Source of the DNA: Streptomyces sp. BK340
GTDB lineage: Bacteria > Actinomycetota > Actinomycetes > Streptomycetales > Streptomycetaceae
NCBI RefSeq assembly: GCF_007827595.1
Contig: NZ_VISR01000012.1
Coordinates: forward strand, 124,001-188,000
Direction of reading: 5' to 3'
DNA length: 64,000 nucleotides
Positions within the stretch are counted from its first letter, which is position 1, and each line of letters begins with the position of its first letter. A model generated the notes under the pieces. It was not told the origin of the DNA. It ran no database searches and worked only from the letters and a program-made list of their open reading frames with translations. Shown here one piece after another: positions 1-8,726 of the stretch. The position numbers and the translations under genes are program-made.

Positions 1-1
1 C

Positions 2-631
2 CACAGCATCGCCTCGTTCGCCGACCGGCACGGCACCTGGATCACCGCGATCGAGGACGACTACCTGCCGATCTACTACGCCACCATCAACCTCTGGAAG
101 TTCCTCGGTGAGGGCCTTCCCGACAAGCGATGGGTGACCATCGGCGTCTGCCAGACCGGTGACATGGAGGACCATCTGCGGCTCGGGCGTGCCCTCGCCG
201 ACGGTATCGCCGCCACTCCGGGGCGCCGGGTGCTGCTCATCGCCTCCGGCGCGCTCTCGCACACCTTCTGGCCGCTGCGCGAGCTGCGCGACCACGAGTC
301 CAGCGACCCGGTGCACATCCGCACGCCTCAGGCCCGGGAGGCGGACCACGAGCGCATCGAATGGTTCAAGGAGGGCCGCCACGACAAGGTCCTCGACACC
401 ATGGACGAGTTCTGGAGGTTCAAGCCCGAGGCGAAGTTCTCCCACTACCTGATGATGGCCGGCGCCCTCGGCGAGCGGGCCTGCGTCGCCAGGGCCCGCC
501 AGTACGGCGAGTACGAGAACTCCGTCGGCACCGGCCAGGTGCACCTCTGGTTCGACCGCCCGGCCGCCGGCTGGACCGGCACCGGCCGGCCCGCAGCACC
601 GTCCCCGCGCACCCCGCACAGCCGCGTCTAG
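2..631 (+). CDS. hpaD: Class III extradiol dioxygenase, 3,4-dihydroxyphenylacetate 2,3-dioxygenase-like (5' end outside window)
   Basis: The C-terminal ~209 residues of a LigB-superfamily dioxygenase; the start lies upstream of the window. The family opens the ring of homoprotocatechuate next to the hydroxyls using an Fe(II) centre. Resemblance to the E. coli HpcB/HpaD class is seen in ASGALSHTF (active-site loop region), the LMMAGALG stretch and the GTGQVHLWF terminus. The N-terminal metal ligands are not visible here. The gene lies 10 bp upstream of a FAH-family gene that would act two steps later in the same meta-cleavage route, which supports the substrate. An early residue run, DDYLPIYYATINLW, is well conserved in actinobacterial members as far as I recall. 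Another catechol-type substrate is possible. Confidence 0.8.
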   Translation, partial: HSIASFADRHGTWITAIEDDYLPIYYATINLWKFLGEGLPDKRWVTIGVCQTGDMEDHLRLGRALADGIAATPGRRVLLIASGALSHTFWPLRELRDHESSDPVHIRTPQAREADHERIEWFKEGRHDKVLDTMDEFWRFKPEAKFSHYLMMAGALGERACVARARQYGEYENSVGTGQVHLWFDRPAAGWTGTGRPAAPSPRTPHSRV

Positions 632-641
632 GAGAACCGCC

Positions 642-1487
642 ATGCCCGAGTACCGCCGCATACTCCTCGACGGTGCCGCCGTCCAGGTCACCGTCGACGG
701 AGACGAGCTCGTCGCCGGTGACGGCCGCCGCGTCAGGACCGAGGACGCCGCGCACCTGCCCCCGGTGGTCCCCTCCAAGGTCATCGCCGTCCACCTCAAC
801 CACCGCAGCCGCGTGGAGGAGTTCCGCATCGAACTCCCGGACACACCGACCTACTTCCACAAGCCGACCTCCTCCCTCAACTCCCACCGGGGCGCGATCG
901 TCCGGCCCGAGGGCTGCAAGTGGCTCAACTACGAGGGCGAGGTGGCCATCGTGATCGGGCGGACGGCCCGCAACATCTCGCCCGCCGAGGCGGGGGAGTA
1001 CATCGCGGGCTACACCGTCGCCAACGACTACGGCCTGCACGACTTCCGCGACACCGACGCGGGCTCCATGCTCCGGGTCAAGGGCTCCGACACCCTGTGC
1101 CCGCTCGGTCCGGGCCTGGTCACCGACTGGGACTTCCACGGCAGGCGGCTGCGGACCTATGTCAACGGAGAGGTCGTCCAGGACGGTTCGACCGACGAGA
1201 TGAAGTGGGACATGCACTACCTCGTCGCCGACATCGCCCGCACGATCACCCTGTACCCCGGTGACGTGCTGCTGTCCGGCACCCCCGCCAACTCGCGGCC
1301 CGTGCGGCCCGGCGACGTCGTGGAGGTGGAGGTCGAGGGCCTCGGCCGGCTCACCAACCACGTCGTCACCGGACCCACCCCGGTCCGGACCGACGTCGGC
1401 GCGCAGCCCACCGAGTCCGAGGAGGTGCTGTCCACCGCGTTGGGCGGCGACTGGGAGTTCCGCGGCATCAGGCCGCCGCGGCGGTGA
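642..1487 (+). CDS. hpaG: Fumarylacetoacetate hydrolase family protein, HpaG-like isomerase/decarboxylase
   Basis: A 281-residue FAH-fold protein. The fold is shown by LNYEGEVAIVIGRTA (the E-x-E type metal site), the YTVANDYGLHDFR motif, the KGSDTLCPLGP lid and the final LLSGTPANSRPVRPGDVV block. The ATG follows the polypurine stretch aggagaa by 7 bases. In the homoprotocatechuate pathway this family decarboxylates 5-oxopent-3-ene-1,2,5-tricarboxylate and isomerises the product. It is probably co-transcribed with the dioxygenase upstream. The N-terminal ~45 residues precede the FAH core and form the small extra domain usual in this subgroup. Exact substrate is inferred from the neighbour; other FAH activities cannot be excluded. 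Confidence 0.8.
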   Translation: MPEYRRILLDGAAVQVTVDGDELVAGDGRRVRTEDAAHLPPVVPSKVIAVHLNHRSRVEEFRIELPDTPTYFHKPTSSLNSHRGAIVRPEGCKWLNYEGEVAIVIGRTARNISPAEAGEYIAGYTVANDYGLHDFRDTDAGSMLRVKGSDTLCPLGPGLVTDWDFHGRRLRTYVNGEVVQDGSTDEMKWDMHYLVADIARTITLYPGDVLLSGTPANSRPVRPGDVVEVEVEGLGRLTNHVVTGPTPVRTDVGAQPTESEEVLSTALGGDWEFRGIRPPRR

Positions 1488-1531
1488 ACGGCGGACCCTG
1501 CGCGGCACGGGCGGCGGGTAGGGTCACCGCC

Positions 1532-2155
1532 ATGACCGAATCCGCCGGGACCTCGCAGGAAAGCCGCCCGCCCTCCCGCAAGCGGCTCGGTTACGGCGAG
1601 GGTCGCGAGGCGCTGCTCAGGGCCGCCGTGCGGGTCGTCGGGCGCCGGGGTCTGCGCCACCTGACCTACCGGGCGGTCGCCGAGGAAGCGGGTGTCACCC
1701 ACGGTCTGGTCGTGCACCACTTCGGGTCCCGGGACGCGCTGATCGAGGAGTCCCTGGCCTACGCGATCCGCACCAGCCTCAGCAGCAGCCTCCTGGAACC
1801 CGGCACCGGCCGCCCCGAGGACTTCGTCGCCGGTCTCACGGACATGGTGGAGCAGGACGCGGACGGGCAGGCGTACCAGTACGAGCTGCTGCTGGAGGCC
1901 CGTCGCCGGCCCGAGCTGCTGCCGCAGGTGCGTGAGCTGTACGCCGAGTACTTCGGTGCCTCGCAGCGCGAGCTGGACCGAATCCTGCCGCCCGGGGCGG
2001 ACCCGGCCTTCAACCGGCTGGTCTTCGCCGCCCTGGACGGGCTCGTCCTGCACCAGCTGACCGGCATCGCCGACCGCGCGGACACCGAGGCCGGCCTCGC
2101 CGAGCTGCGCTCCCTCCTGCGCGACCTGGGCGAGCGGCCCCCGGACGCCGACTGA
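1532..2155 (+). CDS. TetR family transcriptional regulator
   Basis: 207 residues. An N-terminal TetR helix-turn-helix is clear: YRAVAEEAGVTHGLVVHHF followed by GSRDALIEESL at about residues 44-75. The C-terminal ligand domain is all-helical. I chose the ATG at 1532 (preceded by ggcgggtaggg) rather than the GTG at 1484, which would overlap the previous stop and add a low-complexity tail. The gene sits 44 bp after the FAH gene and ends just before a strong hairpin, so it is probably the last gene of the aromatic operon and its regulator. Ligand unknown; an aromatic intermediate is a reasonable guess. Confidence 0.85.
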   Translation: MTESAGTSQESRPPSRKRLGYGEGREALLRAAVRVVGRRGLRHLTYRAVAEEAGVTHGLVVHHFGSRDALIEESLAYAIRTSLSSSLLEPGTGRPEDFVAGLTDMVEQDADGQAYQYELLLEARRRPELLPQVRELYAEYFGASQRELDRILPPGADPAFNRLVFAALDGLVLHQLTGIADRADTEAGLAELRSLLRDLGERPPDAD

Positions 2156-2173
2156 GCGTGCCCGGTAGGACCC

Positions 2174-2200
2174 CCCCCGTCGCGGTCGCGGCGGGGGTTT
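2174..2200 (+). terminator. Rho-independent-like terminator after the TetR gene
   Basis: A 10-bp stem (2174-2183 with 2188-2197, one G-T pair) closes on a GGTC tetraloop and is followed by TTTCT. It lies 19 bases past the TetR stop and separates the aromatic operon from the permease gene. Confidence 0.75.
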
Positions 2201-2340
2201 CTCATGCGATCCCACAGGTGGTTTCCGGACCGTAAATTCCCCGCCCCCACCCCTTGCCAGATGGATAGTTCCGGCCCACCATGAGGCAACTCGTTTGGCT
2301 CAAAACGAAATCTCCCTCCCCTCCTCAGCAGGTGATCCGA

Positions 2341-3801
2341 GTGGACAGTCAGACGGTCGACGCAGCGCCCCGGGCCGGAGAGGCCCCGCAGCCCGCAGGA
2401 ACCCTCAAGCGCAACGCCCTGGGAGTCCTGGGCATCCTCTTCTTCGTCCTCTCCGCCCAGGCGCCGCTCACCGGCATCGCCGGCGCCGTCCCGATCGCCG
2501 TCGCCGTCGGCAACGGGCCCGGCGCCCCGGCCGCCTACGCCGTCGCCGGCGCGGTGATCCTGCTGTTCTCGGTGGGATTCGTGACGATGGGCCGGCACGT
2601 GGTGAACGCGGGCGCCTTCTACACGTACATCGGCAAGGGCCTCGGCCGGACCACAGGCAGCGGCAGCGCCGCCGTGGCACTCTTCGCCTACTGCACGGTC
2701 CAGGCCGCGATGTACGGCCTGTACGGCTTCACGGTCGCCGGCCTGGTCGAGCACTACGCCGGCGTCCACCTCGCCTGGTGGGTGTGGGCCCTGGTGACCA
2801 TGGCCGTCGTCCAGGCGCTCGGCGCCGCCGGCATCGAGCTCGGTGCCAAGGTGCTCGCCGTGTTCGTGCTGGCCGAGTTCAGCATCCTGCTCGCCTTCGC
2901 GCTCGTCACCCTCTTCAAGGGCGGCGGCCCCGAGGGCCTCGGCGTCGCCGACACCTTCTCCCCGAGCGCCGTCCTGCAGGGCGCCCCGGGCGTGGCCCTG
3001 ATGTTCGCCGTCGCGTCCATGTTCGGCTTCGAGGCCACCGCGATCTACGGCGAGGAGGCCCGCGAGCCGCACCGGACGGTGCCCCGGGCCACCTACCTCT
3101 CGGTCGCCGTGGTGACCGGCTTCTTCGCCTTCACCTCGTGGATGCTGGTCTCCTCGTACGGCGCGACGAAGGTCACCGGGGCGGCGGGCAAGGCGCTGGA
3201 GGGCGGCGACGCCACCGTGTTCGTCTTCGCGCCCATCGCGCAGCTCTTCGGCGGCTGGGCCGGCGACGTGCTGCCCGTCCTCCTGGGCACCTCCCTGTTC
3301 GCCGGCATCCTCGCCTTCCACAACTCCGCCAACCGCTACCTGTTCTCCCTCAGCCGCGAGGGCCTGCTGCCCCGCACGCTGCGCTCGCTCAACAAGCGGC
3401 ACTCGCCGTGGGTGGCGGGCATCGTGCAGACGGCGATCGCGGTGCTGCTGGTGATCCCGTTCGCCCTCGCGGGCAAGGACCCGGTCCTCACCCTCTTCTC
3501 CTGGCTCAGCGGCGTCGGGGTCCTCGCCTGCATGCTCCTGTACTTCCTGACCTCGCTCTCCGTGATCGTCTTCTTCCGCCGTGAGCGCCTCGACACCCGG
3601 CGCTGGAACACCCTGATCGCGCCGTCCCTCGGCGCCCTCGGCATCGCCGCCGTGATCTGGGTGGTCCTCGCCAACTTCACGACCCTCATCGGCGGCGACG
3701 CCACCACCGCCGCCTGGCTCGTCGCGGCCGTACCCGCGGTGCTGCTCCTGGGCGCCGGGACCGCGCGCGTGGTCCGCTCCCGGACGGCCGGGAAGCGCTG
3801 A
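2341..3801 (+). CDS. APC-superfamily amino acid/polyamine permease
   Basis: 486 residues and about 12 membrane helices. The first helices carry the APC signature (LGILFFVLSAQAPLTGIAG), and the FGFEATAIYGEEAREPHRTV stretch in the middle is typical of helices 6-7 of amino acid/polyamine antiporters. The GTG at 2341 follows an aggtga sequence at good spacing; an upstream in-frame ATG at 2281 would add 20 residues and is less likely. The next two genes, an aldehyde dehydrogenase and a gamma-glutamyl hydrolase, suggest import of an amine or amino acid broken down by a putrescine/GABA-like route. Substrate not determinable from sequence. Confidence 0.85.
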   Translation: MDSQTVDAAPRAGEAPQPAGTLKRNALGVLGILFFVLSAQAPLTGIAGAVPIAVAVGNGPGAPAAYAVAGAVILLFSVGFVTMGRHVVNAGAFYTYIGKGLGRTTGSGSAAVALFAYCTVQAAMYGLYGFTVAGLVEHYAGVHLAWWVWALVTMAVVQALGAAGIELGAKVLAVFVLAEFSILLAFALVTLFKGGGPEGLGVADTFSPSAVLQGAPGVALMFAVASMFGFEATAIYGEEAREPHRTVPRATYLSVAVVTGFFAFTSWMLVSSYGATKVTGAAGKALEGGDATVFVFAPIAQLFGGWAGDVLPVLLGTSLFAGILAFHNSANRYLFSLSREGLLPRTLRSLNKRHSPWVAGIVQTAIAVLLVIPFALAGKDPVLTLFSWLSGVGVLACMLLYFLTSLSVIVFFRRERLDTRRWNTLIAPSLGALGIAAVIWVVLANFTTLIGGDATTAAWLVAAVPAVLLLGAGTARVVRSRTAGKR

Positions 3802-3812
3802 CGCACCCCGCC

Positions 3813-3840
3813 GGGCCCGGCTCCGTCAGGGGCCGGGCCC
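3813..3840. terminator. Hairpin between permease and aldehyde dehydrogenase genes
   Basis: Arms GGGCCCGGC (3813-3821) and GCCGGGCCC (3832-3840) pair perfectly over a 10-nt loop, 11 bases past the permease stop. There is no T-run, so it may be an intercistronic attenuator rather than a full stop. Confidence 0.45.
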
Positions 3841-3861
3841 CCTACCCTGGACAGGAACACC

Positions 3862-5352
3862 ATGCTGGACGTCACCCATGACGAACTGCTGCGCCGGGCC
3901 AAGACCCTCGACCTGCCGGCGCCGCACCACATCGACGGGGCCGACGAATCCGGGGGAGGGACGACCTTCGCCGTCGTCTCGCCCCGCGACGGACAGACCC
4001 TCACCGAGGTCGCCGACGCACGGCAGGCCGAGGTCGACCACGCCGTCGCCGCCGCCCGCCGCGCCTTCGACTCCGGCCCGTGGCCGCGCCTGGCACCCGC
4101 CGAGCGCGGCCGTGTGCTGCTCCGCATCGCCGAACTCCTCGAAGATCAGCGGGAGAAGCTCGCCCTCACCGTCACGCTGGAGATGGGGAAACCGATCACC
4201 GACGCGTACGCCGTCGAACTGCGCGCCGCGATCAACACCTTCCGCTGGTACGGCCAGCTGGCCGACAAGCTCACCGACGAGTCCCCGCACACCGCTCCCG
4301 ACGCCCTCGCCCTCGTCACCCGCGAACCGGCGGGTGTGGTCGGCGCGGTCGTCCCCTGGAACTTCCCGCTCACGCTGGCGAGCTGGAAGGTGGCCCCGGC
4401 GCTCGCGGCCGGCTGCACGGTCGTCCTGAAGCCGTCCGAGTCGTCCCCGTTGTCGGCGCTGCTGCTCGGCCGGATCGGCACCGAGGCCGGACTGCCCCCG
4501 GGCGTACTCAACGTCGTCACCGGCGACGGCCCCACCGCGGGCCGCGCGATCGGCCTGCACCCGGACGTCGACGTGCTCGCCTTCACCGGCTCCACCGATG
4601 TCGGCCGGCACTTCCTGCGCTACTCCGCGGACTCCAACCTCAAGCGGGTCTGGCTCGAACTCGGCGGCAAGTCGCCCAACATCGTGCTGCCCGACGCACC
4701 CGACCTCGACCGCGCGGCCGCCACCGCGGCCTGGGGCATCTTCTTCAACCAGGGCGAGATGTGCACCGCGCCCTCCCGGCTCCTCGTGCACTCCTCGATC
4801 GCCGAGCGCGTCACCGACGCCGTCGTACGCAGGGCCCGGGAAATCCGCGTCGGCGACCCGCTCGACCCCGCCACCGAGATGGGCGCCCTCGTGGGCGAGG
4901 CCCACCTGGACCGCGTCCTGGACCACGTGACCACCGCCGGTGCCGAGGGCGCCCGCCTGCGCACCGGCGGCGCCCGCACCCTCGTCGAGACCGGCGGCAG
5001 CTACCTCGCCCCCACCGTCTTCGACCGCGTCACCCCCGGGATGCGGCTGGCCCGCGAGGAGGTCTTCGGCCCGGTCCTCTCCGTCCTCACCTTCGACGAC
5101 CTCGACGAGGCGGTACGGCTCGCCAACGCCACCGAGTACGGACTCGCCGCCGGCCTGTGGACGTCCGACCTGGCCACCGCCCACCGGGTCTCCCGCGCGC
5201 TGAAAGCGGGCACGGTGTGGGTCAACTGCTACGAGGAGGGCGACCTGACCGTCCCCTTCGGCGGCATGAAGCAGTCGGGCAACGGCCGCGACAAGTCCGC
5301 GCACGCCCTGGAGAAGTACACCGAGCTCAAGACGACCTGGATCCAGCTGTGA
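3862..5352 (+). CDS. NAD(P)-dependent aldehyde dehydrogenase
   Basis: 496 residues, the normal ALDH length. The cofactor-binding PWNFP motif is near 165-169, the general-base Glu lies in LELGGKSPN (E266) and the nucleophile Cys in NQGEMCTAPSR (C301). The C-terminal FGGMKQSGNGRDKS loop resembles gamma-glutamyl-gamma-aminobutyraldehyde and betaine-aldehyde dehydrogenases. The gene overlaps the downstream amidotransferase-like hydrolase by 4 bases (GTGA), so the two are translationally coupled; this pairing recalls PuuC-PuuD of the gamma-glutamylated putrescine pathway. No glutamate-putrescine ligase is in the window, so the pathway assignment is inference. Confidence 0.88.
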   Translation: MLDVTHDELLRRAKTLDLPAPHHIDGADESGGGTTFAVVSPRDGQTLTEVADARQAEVDHAVAAARRAFDSGPWPRLAPAERGRVLLRIAELLEDQREKLALTVTLEMGKPITDAYAVELRAAINTFRWYGQLADKLTDESPHTAPDALALVTREPAGVVGAVVPWNFPLTLASWKVAPALAAGCTVVLKPSESSPLSALLLGRIGTEAGLPPGVLNVVTGDGPTAGRAIGLHPDVDVLAFTGSTDVGRHFLRYSADSNLKRVWLELGGKSPNIVLPDAPDLDRAAATAAWGIFFNQGEMCTAPSRLLVHSSIAERVTDAVVRRAREIRVGDPLDPATEMGALVGEAHLDRVLDHVTTAGAEGARLRTGGARTLVETGGSYLAPTVFDRVTPGMRLAREEVFGPVLSVLTFDDLDEAVRLANATEYGLAAGLWTSDLATAHRVSRALKAGTVWVNCYEEGDLTVPFGGMKQSGNGRDKSAHALEKYTELKTTWIQL

Positions 5353-6053
5353 CCCACCGCCCGCTGATCGCCGTACCCGCACGCTTCTCCGCCACCACCT
5401 CCGCCCTGCGGTACGCCGCCGAGGTCAACGCCCGCGCCCTGATCGAGGCCGTCTGGCGGGCCGGCGGAGAACCCGTGGGCATCCACCCGGCCGAGAGCGA
5501 CGTCGCCGCCCGGCTCGTCCGCTTCGACGGCGTCCTGCTCCCCGGCGGCGGCGACCTCGCCCCGCACCGCTACGGCGCCGCCACCACCCATGACAGCGTC
5601 TACGACGTCGACGAACTCCAGGACACCTTCGACCTCCGGGTCGCCCGCCACACCCTCGGCGCGGGCCTGCCCCTGCTGGCCGTCTGCCGGGGACTGCAGG
5701 TCGTCAACGTGGCCCTCGGCGGCAGCCTGGAGCAGGACATGGGCGGCCCGGAACACGAACACCGGCACCTCGTGCACCCCGTGCGGATCAGGAGCGGCAC
5801 CTTGCTCGAAGAAGCCACCGGCGCCGGGAAGGCGGACGCCTCCTGCTACCACCACCAGCGAGTGGACCGCCCGGGCGAGGGTCTGACCGTCACGGCCACC
5901 GCCGCCGACGGCACCGTCGAAGGGCTGGAACTCCCGGGTGCACAGGGCTGGTTCACCGCCGTGCAGTGGCATCCCGAGGACACGGCGCACGAAGACCCCG
6001 CCCAGCAGGGCCTGTTCGACGCCCTGGTGAGCGCAGCCCGTACCCGCCGGTGA
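5349..6053 (+). CDS. Gamma-glutamyl-gamma-aminobutyrate hydrolase family (class I glutamine amidotransferase-like)
   Basis: 234 residues. The triad is visible: Cys113 in AVCRGLQ, and His208/Glu210 in QWHPE. The LLPGGGDLAPHRYG block near residue 64-76 is the usual oxyanion-side signature of peptidase family C26. The family cleaves the gamma-glutamyl bond of glutamylated GABA or similar amines, releasing glutamate. The GTG start at 5349 overlaps the ALDH stop. With the upstream ALDH and permease it forms a probable three-gene amine-catabolism operon. PuuD is the likeliest parallel, but related hydrolases act on other gamma-glutamyl conjugates. Confidence 0.82.
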   Translation: MTHRPLIAVPARFSATTSALRYAAEVNARALIEAVWRAGGEPVGIHPAESDVAARLVRFDGVLLPGGGDLAPHRYGAATTHDSVYDVDELQDTFDLRVARHTLGAGLPLLAVCRGLQVVNVALGGSLEQDMGGPEHEHRHLVHPVRIRSGTLLEEATGAGKADASCYHHQRVDRPGEGLTVTATAADGTVEGLELPGAQGWFTAVQWHPEDTAHEDPAQQGLFDALVSAARTRR

Positions 6054-6058
6054 GCGCC

Positions 6059-6631
6059 TCAGTTCCTGGCGCGCCGCCCACTTCGCCGGGGCGCCGGCTC
6101 GGCCCCGCCGAGCAGCTCCCGGCGGCGCTCCTCACCGTGCTCCTCGACCTGCAGGACGACCCGCCGCAGCCCCTCCGCGAGGCTGCGGCACTCGGCGTCG
6201 CTCAGACCGGCGGTGACGAACGCCTCCTCCTCGTTGAACTGCGGGAACACCCGCTGCATCAGGTCCTCGCCCTTGTCGGTGAGGCTCAGCAGCACCAGCC
6301 GCCCGTCGTCCGGATGCCCGGCCCGGGCGAGGAGCCCGCGCGTCTCCAGCGTGCGCGCCACGCCGGTGAGCGTGCCCTTGGAGATCCCGGCCTCCTCCGC
6401 CACGTGCCGGGTCTCCGACTCACCCCACACCCACACCACCCAGAGCACGACGAACGCCGTCCAGGTCAGGTCGGAGCCGCGCAGCACCGAGTTCTCCAGG
6501 TGCTGCCGTACCGCGGAGGCGGCCCGGTAGATGTTGGCCACGGCCGCCATCTGCTCCCGGCGGATCGGGACGCCGCCGAGCTTCGCCGACGCGAGCCGTT
6601 CGGCTTCGGTGATGGATCGCTGGCCGGGCAC
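6059..6631 (-). CDS. MarR family transcriptional regulator
   Basis: 190 residues with a winged helix: RHVAEEAGISKGTLTGVART (recognition helix) followed by the wing HPDDGRLVLLSLTDKGE. The start is the GTG at 6631, 5 bases after an AGGAG on the minus strand; longer in-frame extensions up to 6799 would overlap the divergent gene and are rejected. It converges on the amidotransferase gene (5 bp apart) and is divergent from the ATP-grasp gene at 6787 with about 155 bp between, which contains an AT-rich patch around 6700-6710 that could hold both promoters. It may control itself and that neighbour; ligand unknown. Confidence 0.85.
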   Translation of the reverse strand: MPGQRSITEAERLASAKLGGVPIRREQMAAVANIYRAASAVRQHLENSVLRGSDLTWTAFVVLWVVWVWGESETRHVAEEAGISKGTLTGVARTLETRGLLARAGHPDDGRLVLLSLTDKGEDLMQRVFPQFNEEEAFVTAGLSDAECRSLAEGLRRVVLQVEEHGEERRRELLGGAEPAPRRSGRRARN

Positions 6632-6786
6632 GGGCGCTCCTCGGGTCGCTGAGCGGGACACCCGCGGCCGGGTCCCCGCCACGGGAGATCGTTCGGCCTC
6701 AAATTGTACGGAGGACCGGGCCGGGGGCGGGAGCGGCCATCCCTGGACGTAACCTTTCTGCACGCCAGCTGTCCGAGGAGATCCCC

Positions 6787-7629
6787 ATGTCCGCCGCACG
6801 TCCCCGCGTCCTCTACGTCACCGACCTGGCGTACCCGGCCAGCGGGCGCCGCTACGGCGACGAGGACGTCTTCCTGACCTCGCGGCTGCGTGCGCACTTC
6901 GACCTCGCCCTGTGCCATCCGCTGGACGCGGCCGCGCTGATGGATGCCTACGACGCGGTCGTCGTCCGCAACAGCGGGCCCGTGCTCGGCTACCAGAAGG
7001 AGTACGCCGCCTTCCGTGCGCGTGCGCTCGACAGCGGGGCCCTGGTGTACAACCCGCTCAGCGGCAAGGCGGACATGGCCGGCAAGCAGTACCTGCTCGA
7101 CCTGAGCGCCGCCGGCTTCCCGGTCATCCCCACCGTCGACCGCGCCGAGGACCTGCACAAGCTGCCCGCGGCCGACCGCTACGTGGTGAAGCCCAAGACC
7201 GGCGCCGACTCCCTCGGCCTGCGGATCCTGCCCGCCGCCGGCCTCGTCGGCCTCGCCGACGGCACCGTCCTCGTCCAGCCGTGCGTCGACTTCGCCTACG
7301 AGGTGTCCTTCTACTTCGTCGACGACGACTTCCAGTACGCCCTCTACGCACCCGACCCGGAGCGCCGCTGGGAGCTGCGGCCGTACGCGGCCACCGCCGC
7401 CGACCTGGAGTTCGCCCGCCACTTCATCGACTGGAACGGCCTCGGCCACGGCATCCAGCGCGTCGACGCCTGCCGCGCGCCGGACGGTGAGCTGCTCCTG
7501 GTCGAGCTGGAGGACCTCAACCCCTATCTGTCCCTGGACGCCCTCCCGGAGGAGGCCCGGGACGCCTTCGTCACCGCGCTGACGGCGTCCCTGAGCCGGT
7601 TCGTCCAGGGAGCGCTCACCCCGGCCTGA
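6787..7629 (+). CDS. ATP-grasp-like protein, function unknown
   Basis: 280 residues, soluble. It begins with a Rossmann-like RVLYVTDLAYPAS, followed by the central RYVVKPKTGADSLGLRIL, matching the ATP-grasp K-x-x-x-G-x-x-S/G loop, and ends in LLLVELEDLNPYLSLD, matching the E-x-N metal-binding motif. Members ligate a carboxylate to an amine or thiol through an acyl phosphate. The small size recalls stand-alone ATP-grasp ligases of natural-product or peptide-modifying pathways (the DcsG type) rather than primary biosynthesis. It is preceded by a good gaggag ribosome site and divergent from a MarR gene, and no obvious partner gene follows. Substrate cannot be inferred. Confidence 0.65.
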   Translation: MSAARPRVLYVTDLAYPASGRRYGDEDVFLTSRLRAHFDLALCHPLDAAALMDAYDAVVVRNSGPVLGYQKEYAAFRARALDSGALVYNPLSGKADMAGKQYLLDLSAAGFPVIPTVDRAEDLHKLPAADRYVVKPKTGADSLGLRILPAAGLVGLADGTVLVQPCVDFAYEVSFYFVDDDFQYALYAPDPERRWELRPYAATAADLEFARHFIDWNGLGHGIQRVDACRAPDGELLLVELEDLNPYLSLDALPEEARDAFVTALTASLSRFVQGALTPA

Positions 7630-7750
7630 CGGTGATCCGCTGCGTCGCGCCCGCCGTCGCGGTCGGATCCCCGGAGGCCAGGTGCGGCGCGGTGCCGTCG
7701 CCCGTCCCGGACCACGGGTAGGAGGCGGGCCTGACCGTCCGTCCACCGTG

Positions 7751-7782
7751 AACGCTCAATGCCTCTTACCGCGTTGAGCGTT
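7751..7782. repeat. 9-bp inverted repeat, possible operator
   Basis: AACGCTCAA (7751-7759) and TTGAGCGTT (7774-7782) are exact reverse complements separated by 14 bases. They sit ~105 bp before the peptidoglycan-binding gene and 122 bp after the ATP-grasp gene. There is no T-tract, so an operator is more likely than a terminator. The rest of 7630-7888 shows nothing recognisable. Confidence 0.45.
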
Positions 7783-7888
7783 TCCAGGGTGCGGGGGGAG
7801 GGGGCGGGGCTGAACGGCTGCGGTGTGTGCGCCGTATCTCAGCACGGGGACCGCGGATCCCGTACGCACGGGACGGAAGGAGAGCAGG

Positions 7889-8596
7889 GTGCCGACACCG
7901 CCCGACCCTGAACAGCCGCACCCCGGACCGGTCCTCGAACCCGTCCGCGTCGTACGACTGCGCCGCTTCGACGCCCTCGCGGAGCTGATGCGCGAGATGC
8001 TCCCGGAGCGCGAGACGTTCGAGTCCTTCGGCACGGCACCCCTGCCCGGTGCCGGCGCGCCCCGGACATCCGTCACCGAGGACGACACCCAGGAGTTGCC
8101 CCCCTTCCCGGCCACCCGGCAGACCCCGCGCGACGGCACCGGCCGTTCGGCCCCGGGGCTCCGGCGTGCCGCCGTCGCCGTGGCCGTCGGAGCGGCCGCG
8201 GTGGTCGGCTTCGGCTGCGCCCTCCTGCTCCCCACGCGACAGGAGGCGGACGCGAGCCCACAGCCGTCCCACACCACCACGACCACACCGACGGCCACCG
8301 CTCCGGCCGCGCCCGCCACCACACCGGGCACCACCCCGGCCGCCGACCCCGACGGCGCGGGCACCCTCCGGCAGGGCGACACGGGCCCCGAGGTCGCCGA
8401 ACTGCAGCAGCGCCTGCTGCGCGTCCCCGACGTCTACCGGGACGGCTCGACCGACGGCACCTACGACACCGTCCTCACGGCGGCCGTGGCCCGCTTCCAG
8501 CTCTGGTACGGCATCAGCGGCGACGAGACGGGTGTCTACGGCAACGACACGCGCCGCGCACTGGAGTCCCGGACGAGCCTCGACGGCGGAGGCTGA
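7889..8596 (+). CDS. Membrane-anchored peptidoglycan-binding domain protein
   Basis: 235 residues. The N-terminal ~90 residues are predicted cytoplasmic (RVVRLRRFDALAELMREMLP region). A single membrane helix follows at about 92-114 (AAVAVAVGAAAVVGFGCALL), then a Thr/Pro/Ala-rich linker, then a PG_binding_1 domain at about 160-230 (LRQGDTGPEVAELQQRLL, DGTYDTVLTAAVARFQ). GTG 7889 was chosen because GGAAGGAG lies 7 bases before it. The layout (cytoplasmic segment, helix, disordered spacer, wall-binding domain) suggests a wall-tethered protein linking envelope state to something inside; no enzymatic domain is seen. Confidence 0.8.
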   Translation: MPTPPDPEQPHPGPVLEPVRVVRLRRFDALAELMREMLPERETFESFGTAPLPGAGAPRTSVTEDDTQELPPFPATRQTPRDGTGRSAPGLRRAAVAVAVGAAAVVGFGCALLLPTRQEADASPQPSHTTTTTPTATAPAAPATTPGTTPAADPDGAGTLRQGDTGPEVAELQQRLLRVPDVYRDGSTDGTYDTVLTAAVARFQLWYGISGDETGVYGNDTRRALESRTSLDGGG

Positions 8597-8726
8597 GCGG
8601 CCGGGCTCGAACACCGGGCAAGGCCTCGGGAAAACATCGTGGACGACCGGCCGGCGGGCCCCACCATGGGCTCACCCTGCGGCCCGCCGCGGGGCGCACC
8701 TCGCACCACGAACGAAGGCCACCCCG

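Noticed and set aside
4080..6053. 657-codon frame across ALDH and the amidotransferase
   Set aside because: The portion before 5349 is Arg/Pro/His-rich shadow of the ALDH gene.
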